A DNA stretch of 64,000 bases from Tsukamurella pulmonis (lineage in GTDB: Bacteria > Actinomycetota > Actinomycetes > Mycobacteriales > Mycobacteriaceae). Positions 20,695 to 30,781 of this stretch are shown here, piece after piece. The translations under genes and the position numbers were made by a program. The stretch's first letter is position 1. Every line of letters begins with the position of its first letter. Where the stretch lies: NCBI RefSeq assembly GCF_900103175.1, contig NZ_FNLF01000002.1:2308136-2372135 (forward strand), given 5' to 3'. The notes beneath the pieces were generated by a model. The model saw only the letters and a program-made list of their open reading frames with translations. It was not told where the DNA came from and made no database searches.

Positions 20695-21702
20695 TCACTT
20701 GTCGGTGATCGGCAGTCCCGGCGGGTTGATCTCCGAGGCGGGCACCGCCTCGGCCTCCAGCCCCCAGCGGGCCAGCACCTTCGCGTAGTCGCCACTGCGG
20801 ATCGTCGACTCCAGCGCGGCCTGCACCGCACGGATGATGCCGCTGTCCTTGCGTGTAGTCGCCCCGATCAGGCCCTGCAGGGTCGACCCGGCACCGGAGA
20901 CCCGCCCGACGATCTTGGTCGCGTTCGGCGTGCCCTTGGTCTGCGCGACGTGGAACGCCGAGATCGGATTGGGACCGAAGTACGCATCGATCTGTCCCGA
21001 CGCGAGCGCGGCGTAGACGCCGGTGTTGTCCTGGTAGTTCTTGACCGTGATGCCCGGCTTCCCCGCCGCCCGCAGGTCGGCGTCGTAGCGTTGCAGGATC
21101 CGCTCCTGGTTGGTGCCGGAGCCCACGGCCACCGTCTTCCCGGAGAAGGAGTCGGGCCCGTTGAAGGTGAGCGAGGAGGACTCCTGCACCTCGACGGCCA
21201 GGTCGTCCTTGCGATACGTCGCGAAGTCGTACTTCTGCTTGCGCGCCTCGGTGACGGTGATGTTGGAGACGCCCAGATCGAACTGGCCGCTGTCGATGCC
21301 GAGGAACAGGCCCTCCCACGAGGTGTTGGACTCCTCGAGCCGCAGGCCCAGTGTTCCGGCGATGAGCTGCGCGATGTCCGACTCGTCGCCGATGAAGACG
21401 CGCTCGTCGTCGGTGGCGGGGAAGTAGAACGGCGCGTTGCCCGCTCCCGAGCCGTGCGCCACCCGCAGCGTGCCGCGGTCTCGGACGGCCTGGGGGAGCA
21501 GCGCCGCCGCGGCCTCGTTCTTCCCTGGGACGATGCGGTCCTGCTTGCTGGTGAGGTTGAGCTGCTGGCCCGCAGCGCCGGTCACGGTCGCAGTGGTCGC
21601 CTCGGTGGCCCGGTCGCCGCATCCCGCCAGAGTCGCGCCGGTGAGGGCGATCGCCGCCAGCAGGGCGGGGAGGCGTCGTCGGGCGGTCGTGCGCGTGGTC
21701 AT
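20695..21702 (-). CDS. Polar amino-acid ABC transporter substrate-binding lipoprotein
   Basis: This 335-residue protein has a lipoprotein signal (RRLPALLAAIALTGATLAGC), so it is exported and lipid-anchored at the cysteine. The mature part is an SBP family 3 domain: RGTLRVAHG, WEGLFLGIDSGQFDLGVSNITVTEARK, the phase-typical SGKTVAVGSGTN and SGQIDAYFGPN. This family binds glutamate, cystine, arginine or similar polar compounds; specificity is unknown. It is the last gene of a GNAT-permease-ATPase-SBP operon with ATGA overlaps. It faces the DasR-like gene tail-to-tail. Confidence 0.9.
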   Translation of the reverse strand: MTTRTTARRRLPALLAAIALTGATLAGCGDRATEATTATVTGAAGQQLNLTSKQDRIVPGKNEAAAALLPQAVRDRGTLRVAHGSGAGNAPFYFPATDDERVFIGDESDIAQLIAGTLGLRLEESNTSWEGLFLGIDSGQFDLGVSNITVTEARKQKYDFATYRKDDLAVEVQESSSLTFNGPDSFSGKTVAVGSGTNQERILQRYDADLRAAGKPGITVKNYQDNTGVYAALASGQIDAYFGPNPISAFHVAQTKGTPNATKIVGRVSGAGSTLQGLIGATTRKDSGIIRAVQAALESTIRSGDYAKVLARWGLEAEAVPASEINPPGLPITDK

Positions 21703-22490
21703 GCGGTCTCCTTGGCGGTCCAGTGGGCGAGGAAGGTGCGGGTGCGGTCGGTGGCGGGTCGGTCGAGCACGGCGGACGGGGACCCGACCGCGACTATCCG
21801 GCCCCGGTCCAGGAAGACGATGCGATCGGAGATGCGGCGCGCGAACGCGAGTTCGTGGGTCACCACCACGAGAGTGCGGCCCTCGGCCGCCAGCTCGGCG
21901 ATCACTGCGTTCACCTCGCCGACCAGCTCGGGATCGAGCGCCGAGGTGGGTTCGTCGAAGAGGATCAGGTCGGGGTCGAGCGCCAGGGTGCGGGCGATCG
22001 CGACGCGTTGCTGTTGTCCGCCGGACAACTGACCGGGGTAGTGGCCGGCGTGCGCGCCGAGACCGACCCGCTCGAGCAGGTCGTGCGCGCGACGGTCCGC
22101 CTCCGCGCGGCTGCGTCCGAGGGTGAGCCGCTGCGGACGTGCCACGTTCTGCGCAGCGGTCAGGTGCGGGAACAGGTTGAACTGCTGGAACACGAAGCCG
22201 ATCCGGGCTCGCTGCCGCCGGAGCGCGCGCTCGCGGAGCGCGACGAGGTGCCCGCCGTGACGGCGGACGCCGATCAGCTCGCCATCGACCCGGACGATGC
22301 CCGCGTTCGGCTCCTCGAGGTGATTGAGGAGCCGGAGCAGCGTCGACTTCCCCGAGCCGGAGGGCCCGATGATGGAGACCACCTCGCCGGGCGCGATGGT
22401 CAGGTCGACCCCGCGTACCACCTCGTCGTGGCCGTACCGCTTCGTCAGGCCCACCGCCTCCAGGCGCGGACGCGGATCGGTGACGCTCAT
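21699..22490 (-). CDS. Polar amino-acid ABC transporter ATP-binding protein
   Basis: This 263-residue ABC ATPase is of the polar amino-acid (GlnQ/ArtP) group. The Walker A is GPSGSGKST, the Q-loop lies in FVFQQFNLFPHLTA, the signature is LSGGQQQR, the Walker B with catalytic glutamate is LILFDEPTSALDPE, and the switch histidine is in VVVTHELAFA. It powers uptake with the adjacent permease and binding protein. Its start overlaps the permease stop and its stop overlaps the SBP start, both by ATGA. Confidence 0.94.
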   Translation of the reverse strand: MSVTDPRPRLEAVGLTKRYGHDEVVRGVDLTIAPGEVVSIIGPSGSGKSTLLRLLNHLEEPNAGIVRVDGELIGVRRHGGHLVALRERALRRQRARIGFVFQQFNLFPHLTAAQNVARPQRLTLGRSRAEADRRAHDLLERVGLGAHAGHYPGQLSGGQQQRVAIARTLALDPDLILFDEPTSALDPELVGEVNAVIAELAAEGRTLVVVTHELAFARRISDRIVFLDRGRIVAVGSPSAVLDRPATDRTRTFLAHWTAKETA

Positions 22491-23401
22491 GCGGCGTTCT
22501 CCTTCGTGGTGCGGATGGACGCCCCGTAGCCGCGCGCCAGACGCTTCTCGAGGTAGTGCTGGCCGATCGACAGGACGGTGGTGAGGACCGCGTACCAGGC
22601 GACGGCCACCAGCAGGAGCGGGATGATCCGGCCGTTGCGGCCGTAGATGACCTGGACCTGGTAGAACAGGTCCGGCAGAGCCAGGATGAACACCGCGGTG
22701 GTGCCCTTGAGCAGCCCGATCACCTCGTTCGCCGCGGGCGGGACGATGGTGCGCAACGCCTGCGGCAGTGTGATCCGCAGCAGGTGCGCTCCCGGTGGGA
22801 TACCGAGCGCGCGGGCGGCGTCGTGCTGACCGTCGGCGACGCCGAGGATCCCGGCCCGGACGATCTCCGATCCGTAGGCCGCCTGGTGCAGCACGATGCC
22901 GATGACGGCGGCGGTGTAGGGGGAGAGCAGATCCTTGGTCGGCGCGTCGACGAAGGTGGGACCGAACGGGATGCCGAGCCCGATCGTGGGGTAGAGGGCG
23001 CCGAGGTAGCCCCAGAACAGGATCTGCACGATGAGCGGGACGGAGCGGAACACCCAGACGAAGCCGAAGCTGAATCCTGCCAGGACCCGGTTGCCGGACA
23101 GCCGGGCGAGAGCGAGCAGGCCGCCCAGGAGGAATCCGAGCACCGCGCCGATCGCGGTGAGCTGGATCGTGAACCACAGCGCTTCGAGGATCGTCGGACT
23201 GACCAGGTAGGCGCCGAAGGTGGGCCAATCGAAACGGGGGTTGGTGACGGCGGAGACGGTCAGTTGGGCCAGGAGCACCACCGCCACCGCGACGGCGAGC
23301 CAGCGGCCCCACTGCACTCGGTGGCGCACGGGCAGGGTGGCCAACGCGGCGAGCTCCGGGTCGGCATCGGTCGACGGGGACCGGGTGAGGGCGAGTGTCA
23401 T
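22487..23401 (-). CDS. Polar amino-acid ABC transporter permease
   Basis: This 304-residue inner-membrane subunit is of the HisM/GlnP type. It has an N-terminal tail of about 30 residues, one membrane helix (WLAVAVAVVLLAQLTVSAV), then the permease domain with ALWFTIQLTAIGAVLGFLLG, RSVPLIVQILFWGYL and the EAA-loop ARALGIPPGAHLLRITLPQA, which contacts the ATPase. A single permease gene implies a homodimeric channel. It is coupled by ATGA to the GNAT gene upstream and the ATPase gene downstream. Confidence 0.92.
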   Translation of the reverse strand: MTLALTRSPSTDADPELAALATLPVRHRVQWGRWLAVAVAVVLLAQLTVSAVTNPRFDWPTFGAYLVSPTILEALWFTIQLTAIGAVLGFLLGGLLALARLSGNRVLAGFSFGFVWVFRSVPLIVQILFWGYLGALYPTIGLGIPFGPTFVDAPTKDLLSPYTAAVIGIVLHQAAYGSEIVRAGILGVADGQHDAARALGIPPGAHLLRITLPQALRTIVPPAANEVIGLLKGTTAVFILALPDLFYQVQVIYGRNGRIIPLLLVAVAWYAVLTTVLSIGQHYLEKRLARGYGASIRTTKENAA

Positions 23402-24111
23402 GACGCTCCGGTGGGATCGGGGGCGGGTGGGCGAACGAGACGAAGCGGGATCGTGGCGCGCAGCTCGAATCCGAGGTTCTCGTAGAGCGCGCGGGCGGGG
23501 GTGTTCGCTGCGGCGGTGTGCAGGAACGGCAGGTCGCCCCGGGCCCGGATGTGGTGTCCGACCGCGCGGACCAGCCGGCCGGCCAAGCCGTGCCCGCGAT
23601 GATCGGGATCGGTGCAGACCGCGCTGATCTCGGTCCACCCCGGCGGGCGGAGGCGCTCGCCGGCGAGGGCGATCAACCGGCCGGAACGGTCGCGGAGTCC
23701 CAGGTAGAGCCCCAGTTCGACGGTCCGTCGTTCGAAGGGGCCGGGACGGGTGCGCGCGATCAGATCGAGGATCTCGTCGGCGTTGCGCGGTCCCAGGACT
23801 TCGGCCTCGTCGTCCGGGGTCGTGGCGAGGGCGGCACCGTCGTACTGGACCAGCTCGATCTCCTCGACGACCCGCCACCCCACGGGAAGCGGCACCCGGA
23901 CGTCCCGCAGTGACAACGGTGTCCCCGGCACCGCGAGCCGCGCCAGTGCCGCGAACTCGGCGGCGCTGGGCTGCTTCGGATGGCCGACGAATCGCGCCAC
24001 GTCGGGCCGGTACCGCACGACCGCCCCGTCACCGAGGCGGAACCGGGCGTGCGCGCCGTGCAGCGAAGCGCGGACGGGATCGTCGAGGACGTCTCCGAGG
24101 GTGGAGGTCAT
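23398..24111 (-). CDS. GNAT family N-acetyltransferase
   Basis: This 237-residue protein has a C-terminal acetyl-CoA domain: TEISAVCTDPDHRGHGLAGRL (the pyrophosphate-binding RGHGLA loop) and LHTAAANTPARALYENLGF, as in FR47-like GNATs. The N-terminal 90 residues are less conserved. It is the first gene of the amino-acid ABC operon, linked by ATGA. It might modify an amino acid or peptide that the transporter imports (inference). The ATG at 24111 is chosen over 24183 because the longer version would overlap the trpB promoter and adds residues unlike the family. Confidence 0.85.
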   Translation of the reverse strand: MTSTLGDVLDDPVRASLHGAHARFRLGDGAVVRYRPDVARFVGHPKQPSAAEFAALARLAVPGTPLSLRDVRVPLPVGWRVVEEIELVQYDGAALATTPDDEAEVLGPRNADEILDLIARTRPGPFERRTVELGLYLGLRDRSGRLIALAGERLRPPGWTEISAVCTDPDHRGHGLAGRLVRAVGHHIRARGDLPFLHTAAANTPARALYENLGFELRATIPLRLVRPPAPDPTGAS

Positions 24112-24186
24112 GCCCGGAAACACTCGTCGCGGAGTCGGATTCGCGGAATGTTTGGCGTCGCCGTGATTCCACTTTGACGGCATGGG

Positions 24187-24192
24187 GATAAT
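24187..24192 (+). promoter_or_regulatory. -10 element of trpB
   Basis: GATAAT followed by CGATGCT and a GTG at 24200. It suits a leaderless trpBA transcript, needed because trpB is separated from trpC here. TTGACG at 24174 is too near to be its -35. Confidence 0.4.
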
Positions 24193-24199
24193 CGATGCT

Positions 24200-25519
24200 G
24201 TGAGCCTTCCAGTAGCCAGCAGCGGACTGTCCGAACGATCGGCTTTCGAGCCGGATGGGACCGGTCACTGGGGAGCCTGGGGCGGGAGGCATGTGCCGGA
24301 GGCACTCATGGCCGTGATCGAAGAGGTCACCGCCGAGTTCGAGAAGATCCGCTCGGACCGGGAGTTCCTCGACGAGCTGGATCGGCTGCAGCGCCAGTAC
24401 ACGGGCCGTCCGTCGCCGCTGTACCCGTGCGTGCGGCTGGGCGAGCACGCCGGTGGCGCCAGGGTCTACCTCAAGCGCGAGGACCTCAACCACACCGGCA
24501 GCCACAAGATCAACAACGTCCTCGGCCAGGTCCTGCTCGCCAAGCGAATGGGCAAGCCGCGCGTGATCGCCGAGACCGGTGCGGGACAGCACGGCGTCGC
24601 GACCGCGACCGCCTGCGCGCTCCTCGGCATCGAGTGCGTGATCTACATGGGCAAGGTCGACACCGACCGGCAGGCGCTCAACGTCGCGCGGATGCGGCTG
24701 CTCGGGGCCGAGGTGATCGCCGTGGCGTCCGGGTCGGCCTCCCTCAAGGACGCGATCAACGAGGCCCTGCGCGACTGGGTCAGCAACGCCGACACCACCT
24801 ACTACTGCTTCGGCACCGCGGCCGGGCCGCATCCGTTCCCGCTGATGGTGCGCGACCTGCAGCGCATCGTCGGGCTCGAGGCGCGGCAGCAGATCCTGGA
24901 GGCCGAAGGCCGCCTCCCCGACGGTGTCGTCGCCTGTGTCGGCGGCGGTTCCAACGCGATCGGCATCTTCCACCCGTTCCTCTCCGACGAGGGCGTGCGT
25001 CTCGTCGGGGCCGAGGCCGCCGGCGACGGCGTCGAGACCGGCCGGCACGCCGCGACGTTCACCGGCGGCAGCCCCGGTGCGTTCCAGGGTGCCTACTCGT
25101 ACCTGCTGCAGGACGAGGACGGCCAGACCATCGAGTCGCACTCGATCTCCGCGGGTCTCGACTACCCCGGTGTGGGGCCCGAGCACGCGCAGCTCAAGGT
25201 CTCCGGCCGGGCCGAGTACGTCCCGATCACCGACACACAGGCGATGGACGCGTTCGCCCTGCTCTGCCGCACCGAGGGCATCATCCCCGCGATCGAGTCG
25301 GCGCACGCCGTGGCGGCCGCGCTCGACCTCGGGCGTGAGTTGGGCCCGGACGCCGTGATCGTGGTGAACCTCTCCGGACGCGGGGACAAGGACGTCGACA
25401 CCGCGGGCAAGTGGTTCGGCCTGCTCGACGAGCACGGCGATGTCGTCGACCAGAAGGTGATCGGCGAGGACCTGAACACGGAACTGCGGAACGCGGAGTT
25501 CGAGGGGGAGAACAAGTGA
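24200..25519 (+). CDS. trpB: Tryptophan synthase beta chain
   Basis: This 439-residue PLP enzyme condenses indole and serine. The PLP lysine is K103 in [52 protein letters not shown] and [14 protein letters not shown] are standard TrpB motifs. The GTG at 24200 is preferred: GATAAT stands 7 bases before it and would lie inside the coding region if the in-frame ATG at 24182 were used. That ATG has no ribosome site, but cannot be excluded. The stop overlaps the trpA start by GTGA. It is divergent from the GNAT-ABC operon. Confidence 0.95.
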   Translation: MSLPVASSGLSERSAFEPDGTGHWGAWGGRHVPEALMAVIEEVTAEFEKIRSDREFLDELDRLQRQYTGRPSPLYPCVRLGEHAGGARVYLKREDLNHTGSHKINNVLGQVLLAKRMGKPRVIAETGAGQHGVATATACALLGIECVIYMGKVDTDRQALNVARMRLLGAEVIAVASGSASLKDAINEALRDWVSNADTTYYCFGTAAGPHPFPLMVRDLQRIVGLEARQQILEAEGRLPDGVVACVGGGSNAIGIFHPFLSDEGVRLVGAEAAGDGVETGRHAATFTGGSPGAFQGAYSYLLQDEDGQTIESHSISAGLDYPGVGPEHAQLKVSGRAEYVPITDTQAMDAFALLCRTEGIIPAIESAHAVAAALDLGRELGPDAVIVVNLSGRGDKDVDTAGKWFGLLDEHGDVVDQKVIGEDLNTELRNAEFEGENK

Positions 25520-26295
25520 GCGCACTGGCACCGGTCTTCGAGCAGTGCCGGTCGGAGAACCGCGCCGCTCTCGTGACCTACCTGCCCTGCGGGTACCCGT
25601 CCAAGCAGGGCGGCATCGACACCGTCGTCGCGATGGTGGAATCGGGCGCGGACATCGTCGAGCTCGGTGTGGCCTACAGCGATCCGGTGATGGACGGCCC
25701 CGTCATCCAGCGCGCGGCCGATGACGCACTGCGCGGCGGCATCCGGGTGCACGACGTCTTCACCTACGCCGAGGCCGTCGCCGCCGCGGGGGGTGCGCCG
25801 GTGGTGATGACGTACTGGAACCCCGTGCTCAAGTACGGCGTCGAGGCCTTCGCGCGTGACCTCGCCGCCGCGGGCGGCCGGGGTCTGATCACGCCGAACC
25901 TGATCCCCGAGGAAGCGGGCGAATGGATCGAGGCCGCCGACCGGCACGGGTTGGACAAGATCTTCCTGGCGGCGCCGTCGTCGACGCCGGAGCGTCTCGA
26001 TCTGACCACGAAGGCCTCGTCGGGCTTCCTGTACGCGGCGTCGACGATGGGTGTCACCGGGGCCCGGGACACCGTGGACAACGTCGCGCCGGAGCTGGTC
26101 GCGCGGATCCGCGCGGTCTCCGACATCCCCGTCGGCGTGGGTCTGGGCGTGCGTTCGCGCGCGCAGGCCGCGGAGATCGCCGGGTACGCGGACGCGGTGA
26201 TCGTCGGCTCCGCCCTGGTCAGTGCGGCTGGTGAGTCACTCGCTGCGGTGCGATCCCTGACCTCTGAGCTCGCCGCCGGTGTCCGCGGCGTCTGA
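25516..26295 (+). CDS. trpA: Tryptophan synthase alpha chain
   Basis: This 259-residue barrel cleaves indole glycerol phosphate and channels indole to TrpB. The catalytic glutamate is in [19 protein letters not shown] and the aspartate region follows in the same segment. [37 protein letters not shown] and [13 protein letters not shown] match TrpA. The GTG start overlaps the trpB stop. The 3' end overlaps the next gene (GGDEF protein) by 17 bases. Confidence 0.96.
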   Translation: MSALAPVFEQCRSENRAALVTYLPCGYPSKQGGIDTVVAMVESGADIVELGVAYSDPVMDGPVIQRAADDALRGGIRVHDVFTYAEAVAAAGGAPVVMTYWNPVLKYGVEAFARDLAAAGGRGLITPNLIPEEAGEWIEAADRHGLDKIFLAAPSSTPERLDLTTKASSGFLYAASTMGVTGARDTVDNVAPELVARIRAVSDIPVGVGLGVRSRAQAAEIAGYADAVIVGSALVSAAGESLAAVRSLTSELAAGVRGV

Positions 26296-27481
26296 GCCCC
26301 CCGTCGCCCCCAGGCGCGGACGGCGGCGGCCGACCTGGGGGCGCGTCGTTCGTAGCGCCCGTCGGGCCCTGCTCGACGGCGCGCAGTGGCGCGTGGCCGG
26401 GCAGCAGGAGTACGCATACATGCGGACCTCGATCCGCTACCTGCACGGCGAGCGCGCGCTGCGACTGGCGGTCGCCCTGCTGGCGATGATGATGCTTCCT
26501 CTCGCGCTAGTGATGCAGTTCAATCCGATGGGACCGCACGGCGTCGTGGCCCGGGTCGTGCACGTCACCGTTGCAGTCCTCGGCTTTCTGCTCGGGATTC
26601 GTTGGCTGGTCGGACGATGGCCGACGGCGCGGGAAGCGACGTGGTTCCTGGTGATCTCCGACGTACTCTTGGGAATCGCTGTCGGGATTCTCTCCGATCC
26701 GACCGCGCGGATCTGCGGCACAATTCATCTGGCGATGCTTGGGCTGTTCGCGGGCTTTCTGCTCGGGTGGCGGATCCTTCTCGTGCATTGCGTCTACTCG
26801 ATGTTGTTGATCGCCGGTCTCACCATGTACGCGATTATCGTGGAGGGGCAAACGCTGCTGGGCCTGTACGTCTACACCACGCCCGCGATCACGACTGTGG
26901 TGGGACTTCCTGTGGTGATCCAGGTAGTCATCGAGACTGGACGCCACGGCGCAGCCAAGTTGACGCAGGAGTGGAATGTCGACAGTCTTACCAGCGTTTA
27001 CAGTCGTCGTGGAATGAGCTTGGCAATCCGGAGGGTGGCTAGACGCGCCAATCGCGATGGGCTTGTTCTGGTGGGGGCCCTCGACCTGGACGGTTTCAAG
27101 CGCTACTACGACACGTACGGACATCTCGCCGGAGATCAGTTGCTCAGGAAGGTAGCGGCTGCGTTGCACTCTGTGCCTCGCCTGATCGTTGGCCGCTACG
27201 GTGGCGACGAGTTCGTCGTCGTCGCGTTCCGCGACAGACTTGACGATGCGGCGAGGACGATCGACGAATTGCGGGATCTACTGGTCGCGCGGGGCCACTC
27301 CGGTGGGGAGCGAATCGAGGCTAGTCTGGGCGTTGTGCTCGCGCCGTGGACGGATCCGGACCGAATGGACTTGCTGGCTCTCAAAGCAGATGAAGTGCTC
27401 TACGAGGCGAAGCGATCGCCGCGTGAGGCAGTGATCGTGCGTCGACTGTCGCCGGACACCTCATGTTCCGACGTGATGTAG
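26279..27481 (+). CDS. Membrane-bound GGDEF diguanylate cyclase
   Basis: This 400-residue protein has about six transmembrane helices between residues 58 and 215 and a C-terminal GGDEF domain. The active-site loop is GRYGGDEF (GGDEF at 308-312), with the substrate-binding ALDLDGFKRYYDTYGHLAGDQLLR upstream. It should make cyclic di-GMP. The RxxD inhibitory site usually five residues before GGDEF is absent (VPRLIVGRYGGDEF), so product inhibition may be missing. The sensor part is not a known domain. It overlaps trpA by 17 bases if the GTG at 26279 is right; the ATG at 26420 is an alternative. Third-position GC is lower than in neighbours. In M. tuberculosis the slot after trpA holds lgt. Confidence 0.88.
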   Translation: MSAASEPPVAPRRGRRRPTWGRVVRSARRALLDGAQWRVAGQQEYAYMRTSIRYLHGERALRLAVALLAMMMLPLALVMQFNPMGPHGVVARVVHVTVAVLGFLLGIRWLVGRWPTAREATWFLVISDVLLGIAVGILSDPTARICGTIHLAMLGLFAGFLLGWRILLVHCVYSMLLIAGLTMYAIIVEGQTLLGLYVYTTPAITTVVGLPVVIQVVIETGRHGAAKLTQEWNVDSLTSVYSRRGMSLAIRRVARRANRDGLVLVGALDLDGFKRYYDTYGHLAGDQLLRKVAAALHSVPRLIVGRYGGDEFVVVAFRDRLDDAARTIDELRDLLVARGHSGGERIEASLGVVLAPWTDPDRMDLLALKADEVLYEAKRSPREAVIVRRLSPDTSCSDVM

Positions 27482-27494
27482 ACCGCCGCGAGCG

Positions 27495-27620
27495 GGTCGT
27501 CCGTCCGTCAGAGGTCTCGCGTTCCTGTACGAGGCGAAGCGCAGTGCCGATCGATCGATGGCGATTCGGATTCTCGGGTCCCCTTCGGCAGTCGGAGAGC
27601 AGGAGCCGGTCGGAGGCTGA
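27495..27620 (+). pseudogene. Remnant of a second GGDEF protein C-terminus
   Basis: In the gap after the GGDEF gene, one frame reads VRGLAFLYEAKRSADRSMAI, then RILGS..., and ends at a TGA (27618-27620). LYEAKRS is the typical C-terminal helix of GGDEF domains and is also present in the intact gene (VLYEAKRSPREAV). The 14 bases TACGAGGCGAAGCG occur in both, at 27401 and 27528. There is no start, no catalytic motif and no length for a gene. It looks like the tail left by a duplication, gene replacement or recombination between two GGDEF genes. The remainder of the gap to 27725 holds only the ABC-F promoter. Confidence 0.65.
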
Positions 27621-27711
27621 TCGGCCCGTCTAGGTGTCGCCCCGGTTGCATTCCGACGGTGACTGCTATCACCCTCGGGAAACAGAGATGAGAACCGCGG
27701 GGCTGGGGCGG

Positions 27712-27717
27712 TAGGCT
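27712..27717 (+). promoter_or_regulatory. -10 element, leaderless ABC-F gene
   Basis: TAGGCT followed by GGACCGTT and the GTG at 27726; the same TAGGCTGG stands before hisH and priA. Confidence 0.45.
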
Positions 27718-27725
27718 GGACCGTT

Positions 27726-29354
<1,629 letters not shown>

Positions 29355-29367
29355 GTCGCGCCGATCA

Positions 29368-30162
29368 TCAGGGCAGGATCGAGTCCACGTAGCCGCCGTC
29401 CACCCGCACGGCACCGCCGGTGGTGGCGGAGGCGAGCGGCGAGCTGAGGTACACCACCATGTTGGCGATCTCCTCGGGTTCGATGAGCCGCTGGATCAGC
29501 GACTGCGGCCGGTGCAGGCGCATGAACTCGCGCTGCGCCTCGTCCCACGGCAGGTCCTTGTCGACGAGCTGGTAGACGAAGTCCTCGACGCCGCCGGTGT
29601 GCGTGGGCCCGGCGATCACCGAGTTCACGGTCACCCCGGTCCCGGCCGCAGCCTTGGCGAAGCCGCGGGAGGCGCCGAGGAGGGCGGTCTTGGAGACGCC
29701 GTAGTGGATCATCTCGGCGGGGACGACGATGGCCGAGTCGCTGGCGATGTTGAGCACCCGGCCCCAGCTCCGGTCGATCATGCCCGGCAGTAGTAGGCGT
29801 GTGAGTCGCACCGCCGCAAGGACGTTCACGTCGAAGTAGCGGCGCCACTCCTCGTCGGAGATCTCGAGCGGGTCCTCCGCGCCGAACACGCCCAGGTTGT
29901 TGACGAGGACGTCGACGGGGCCGAGTTCCGAGACCGCGTGCTCGGCCTCGACCTCGACGGTGACGTCCGCCACCACCGGGACCAGGTCGGCGTCCGGGGC
30001 CTGCTCGCGGAGTGCGGTGATCGCGCCCGCGACTCGTTCCTCGGAACGCCCGTTGATACCCACCCGCGCCCCCGCCCGTGCGAGGCCGGTGGCGATGGCG
30101 AGGCCGATGCCCTGGGTGGATCCGGTCACGAGGGCGGTGCGCCCGCTCAGGTCGATACGCAT
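29368..30162 (-). CDS. SDR family NAD(P)-dependent oxidoreductase
   Basis: This 264-residue short-chain dehydrogenase has the cofactor loop TGSTQGIG at residues 14-21, NNLG for the NNAG motif, the catalytic serine in NIASDSA, and YGVSK for YxxxK. A C-terminal VDGGYVDSILP is typical of FabG-like SDRs. FVYQLVDKDLPWDEAQREFM in the substrate loop is unusual and longer than in FabG. Substrate is unknown. TAGGGT lies 7 bases upstream of the ATG on this strand, so the gene seems leaderless. It ends close to the convergent ABC-F gene. Confidence 0.9.
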   Translation of the reverse strand: MRIDLSGRTALVTGSTQGIGLAIATGLARAGARVGINGRSEERVAGAITALREQAPDADLVPVVADVTVEVEAEHAVSELGPVDVLVNNLGVFGAEDPLEISDEEWRRYFDVNVLAAVRLTRLLLPGMIDRSWGRVLNIASDSAIVVPAEMIHYGVSKTALLGASRGFAKAAAGTGVTVNSVIAGPTHTGGVEDFVYQLVDKDLPWDEAQREFMRLHRPQSLIQRLIEPEEIANMVVYLSSPLASATTGGAVRVDGGYVDSILP

Positions 30163-30169
30163 GCTTCCG

Positions 30170-30175
30170 ACCCTA
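30170..30175 (-). promoter_or_regulatory. -10 element, leaderless SDR gene
   Basis: On the minus strand TAGGGT is followed by CGGAAGC and the ATG at 30162, with no ribosome site. Confidence 0.4.
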
Positions 30176-30187
30176 GTGCCGTACCGT

Positions 30188-30781
30188 TCAGGCGCGCTCG
30201 GCGTAGACGAGATCGTTGTTCTCGTATCCCATCGGTGGGCCGATGAATCTCCCGCCGCACGTGACGAGGATCAGCGTCTCCGGCCCGTCGAGCCGGTTCA
30301 GGTCGTCCGTCGGGAGCACGCCCTTGCGCACGGAGGTGGTCCGGGTGACCCGGTACCGGACGGCCGTGCCGTCCTTGCCCGTGAGCGTGACCTCGGCGCC
30401 CCGAGCGAGGCCGGAGAAGCGCTCGGCGTAGCCGGTGCCCTGCCGGGCGTCGTCGACGTGCCCGGTGACGACGACCGATCCGGCCCCTGACCCGGGCAGC
30501 GCGGAGTCGACCCACCAGCCGACGCGGCGCACGTCCGTCGGCGGGTACAACGCTCCCTGTGCGTCGGTCGCGACGGCGTCGATCGGGGCCGCGGCGCCGT
30601 CGACGGTGACGGTGACCGGCGCGGTCGGCTCGGCCGCGGTCGCGTTGACCGGGGGACGCAGGTCGCTCTGGGCGCTCGGGTCCGACGACGGTGCCGCCGC
30701 CGTCCCCTCGACGGTGCCCCCGCAGCCCGTGAGGGCGAGCACCGCCGCAGCCGTGACGACGAGGTACCGCGCGCCGCGCAT
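30188..30781 (-). CDS. Class F sortase-like lipoprotein
   Basis: This 197-residue protein begins with a lipoprotein signal (VVTAAAVLALTGC, lipidated C20), then a flexible Ser/Pro/Ala stretch, and a sortase fold with catalytic H108 (VVTGHVD), C175 (LILVTCGG) and R178 (GGRF). The close C-x-x-R spacing is typical of class F sortases of actinobacteria. Most sortases use an N-terminal membrane helix; lipid anchoring is a variant. Its start overlaps the stop of the secreted SpaA-like gene by one base (TGATG), so the two form an operon and probably a working pair. Confidence 0.85.
   Translation of the reverse strand: MRGARYLVVTAAAVLALTGCGGTVEGTAAAPSSDPSAQSDLRPPVNATAAEPTAPVTVTVDGAAAPIDAVATDAQGALYPPTDVRRVGWWVDSALPGSGAGSVVVTGHVDDARQGTGYAERFSGLARGAEVTLTGKDGTAVRYRVTRTTSVRKGVLPTDDLNRLDGPETLILVTCGGRFIGPPMGYENNDLVYAERA

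Noticed and set aside
24174-24179. TTGACG as -35 of trpB
   Set aside because: Only 7 bases separate it from GATAAT, far from the usual 16-18.
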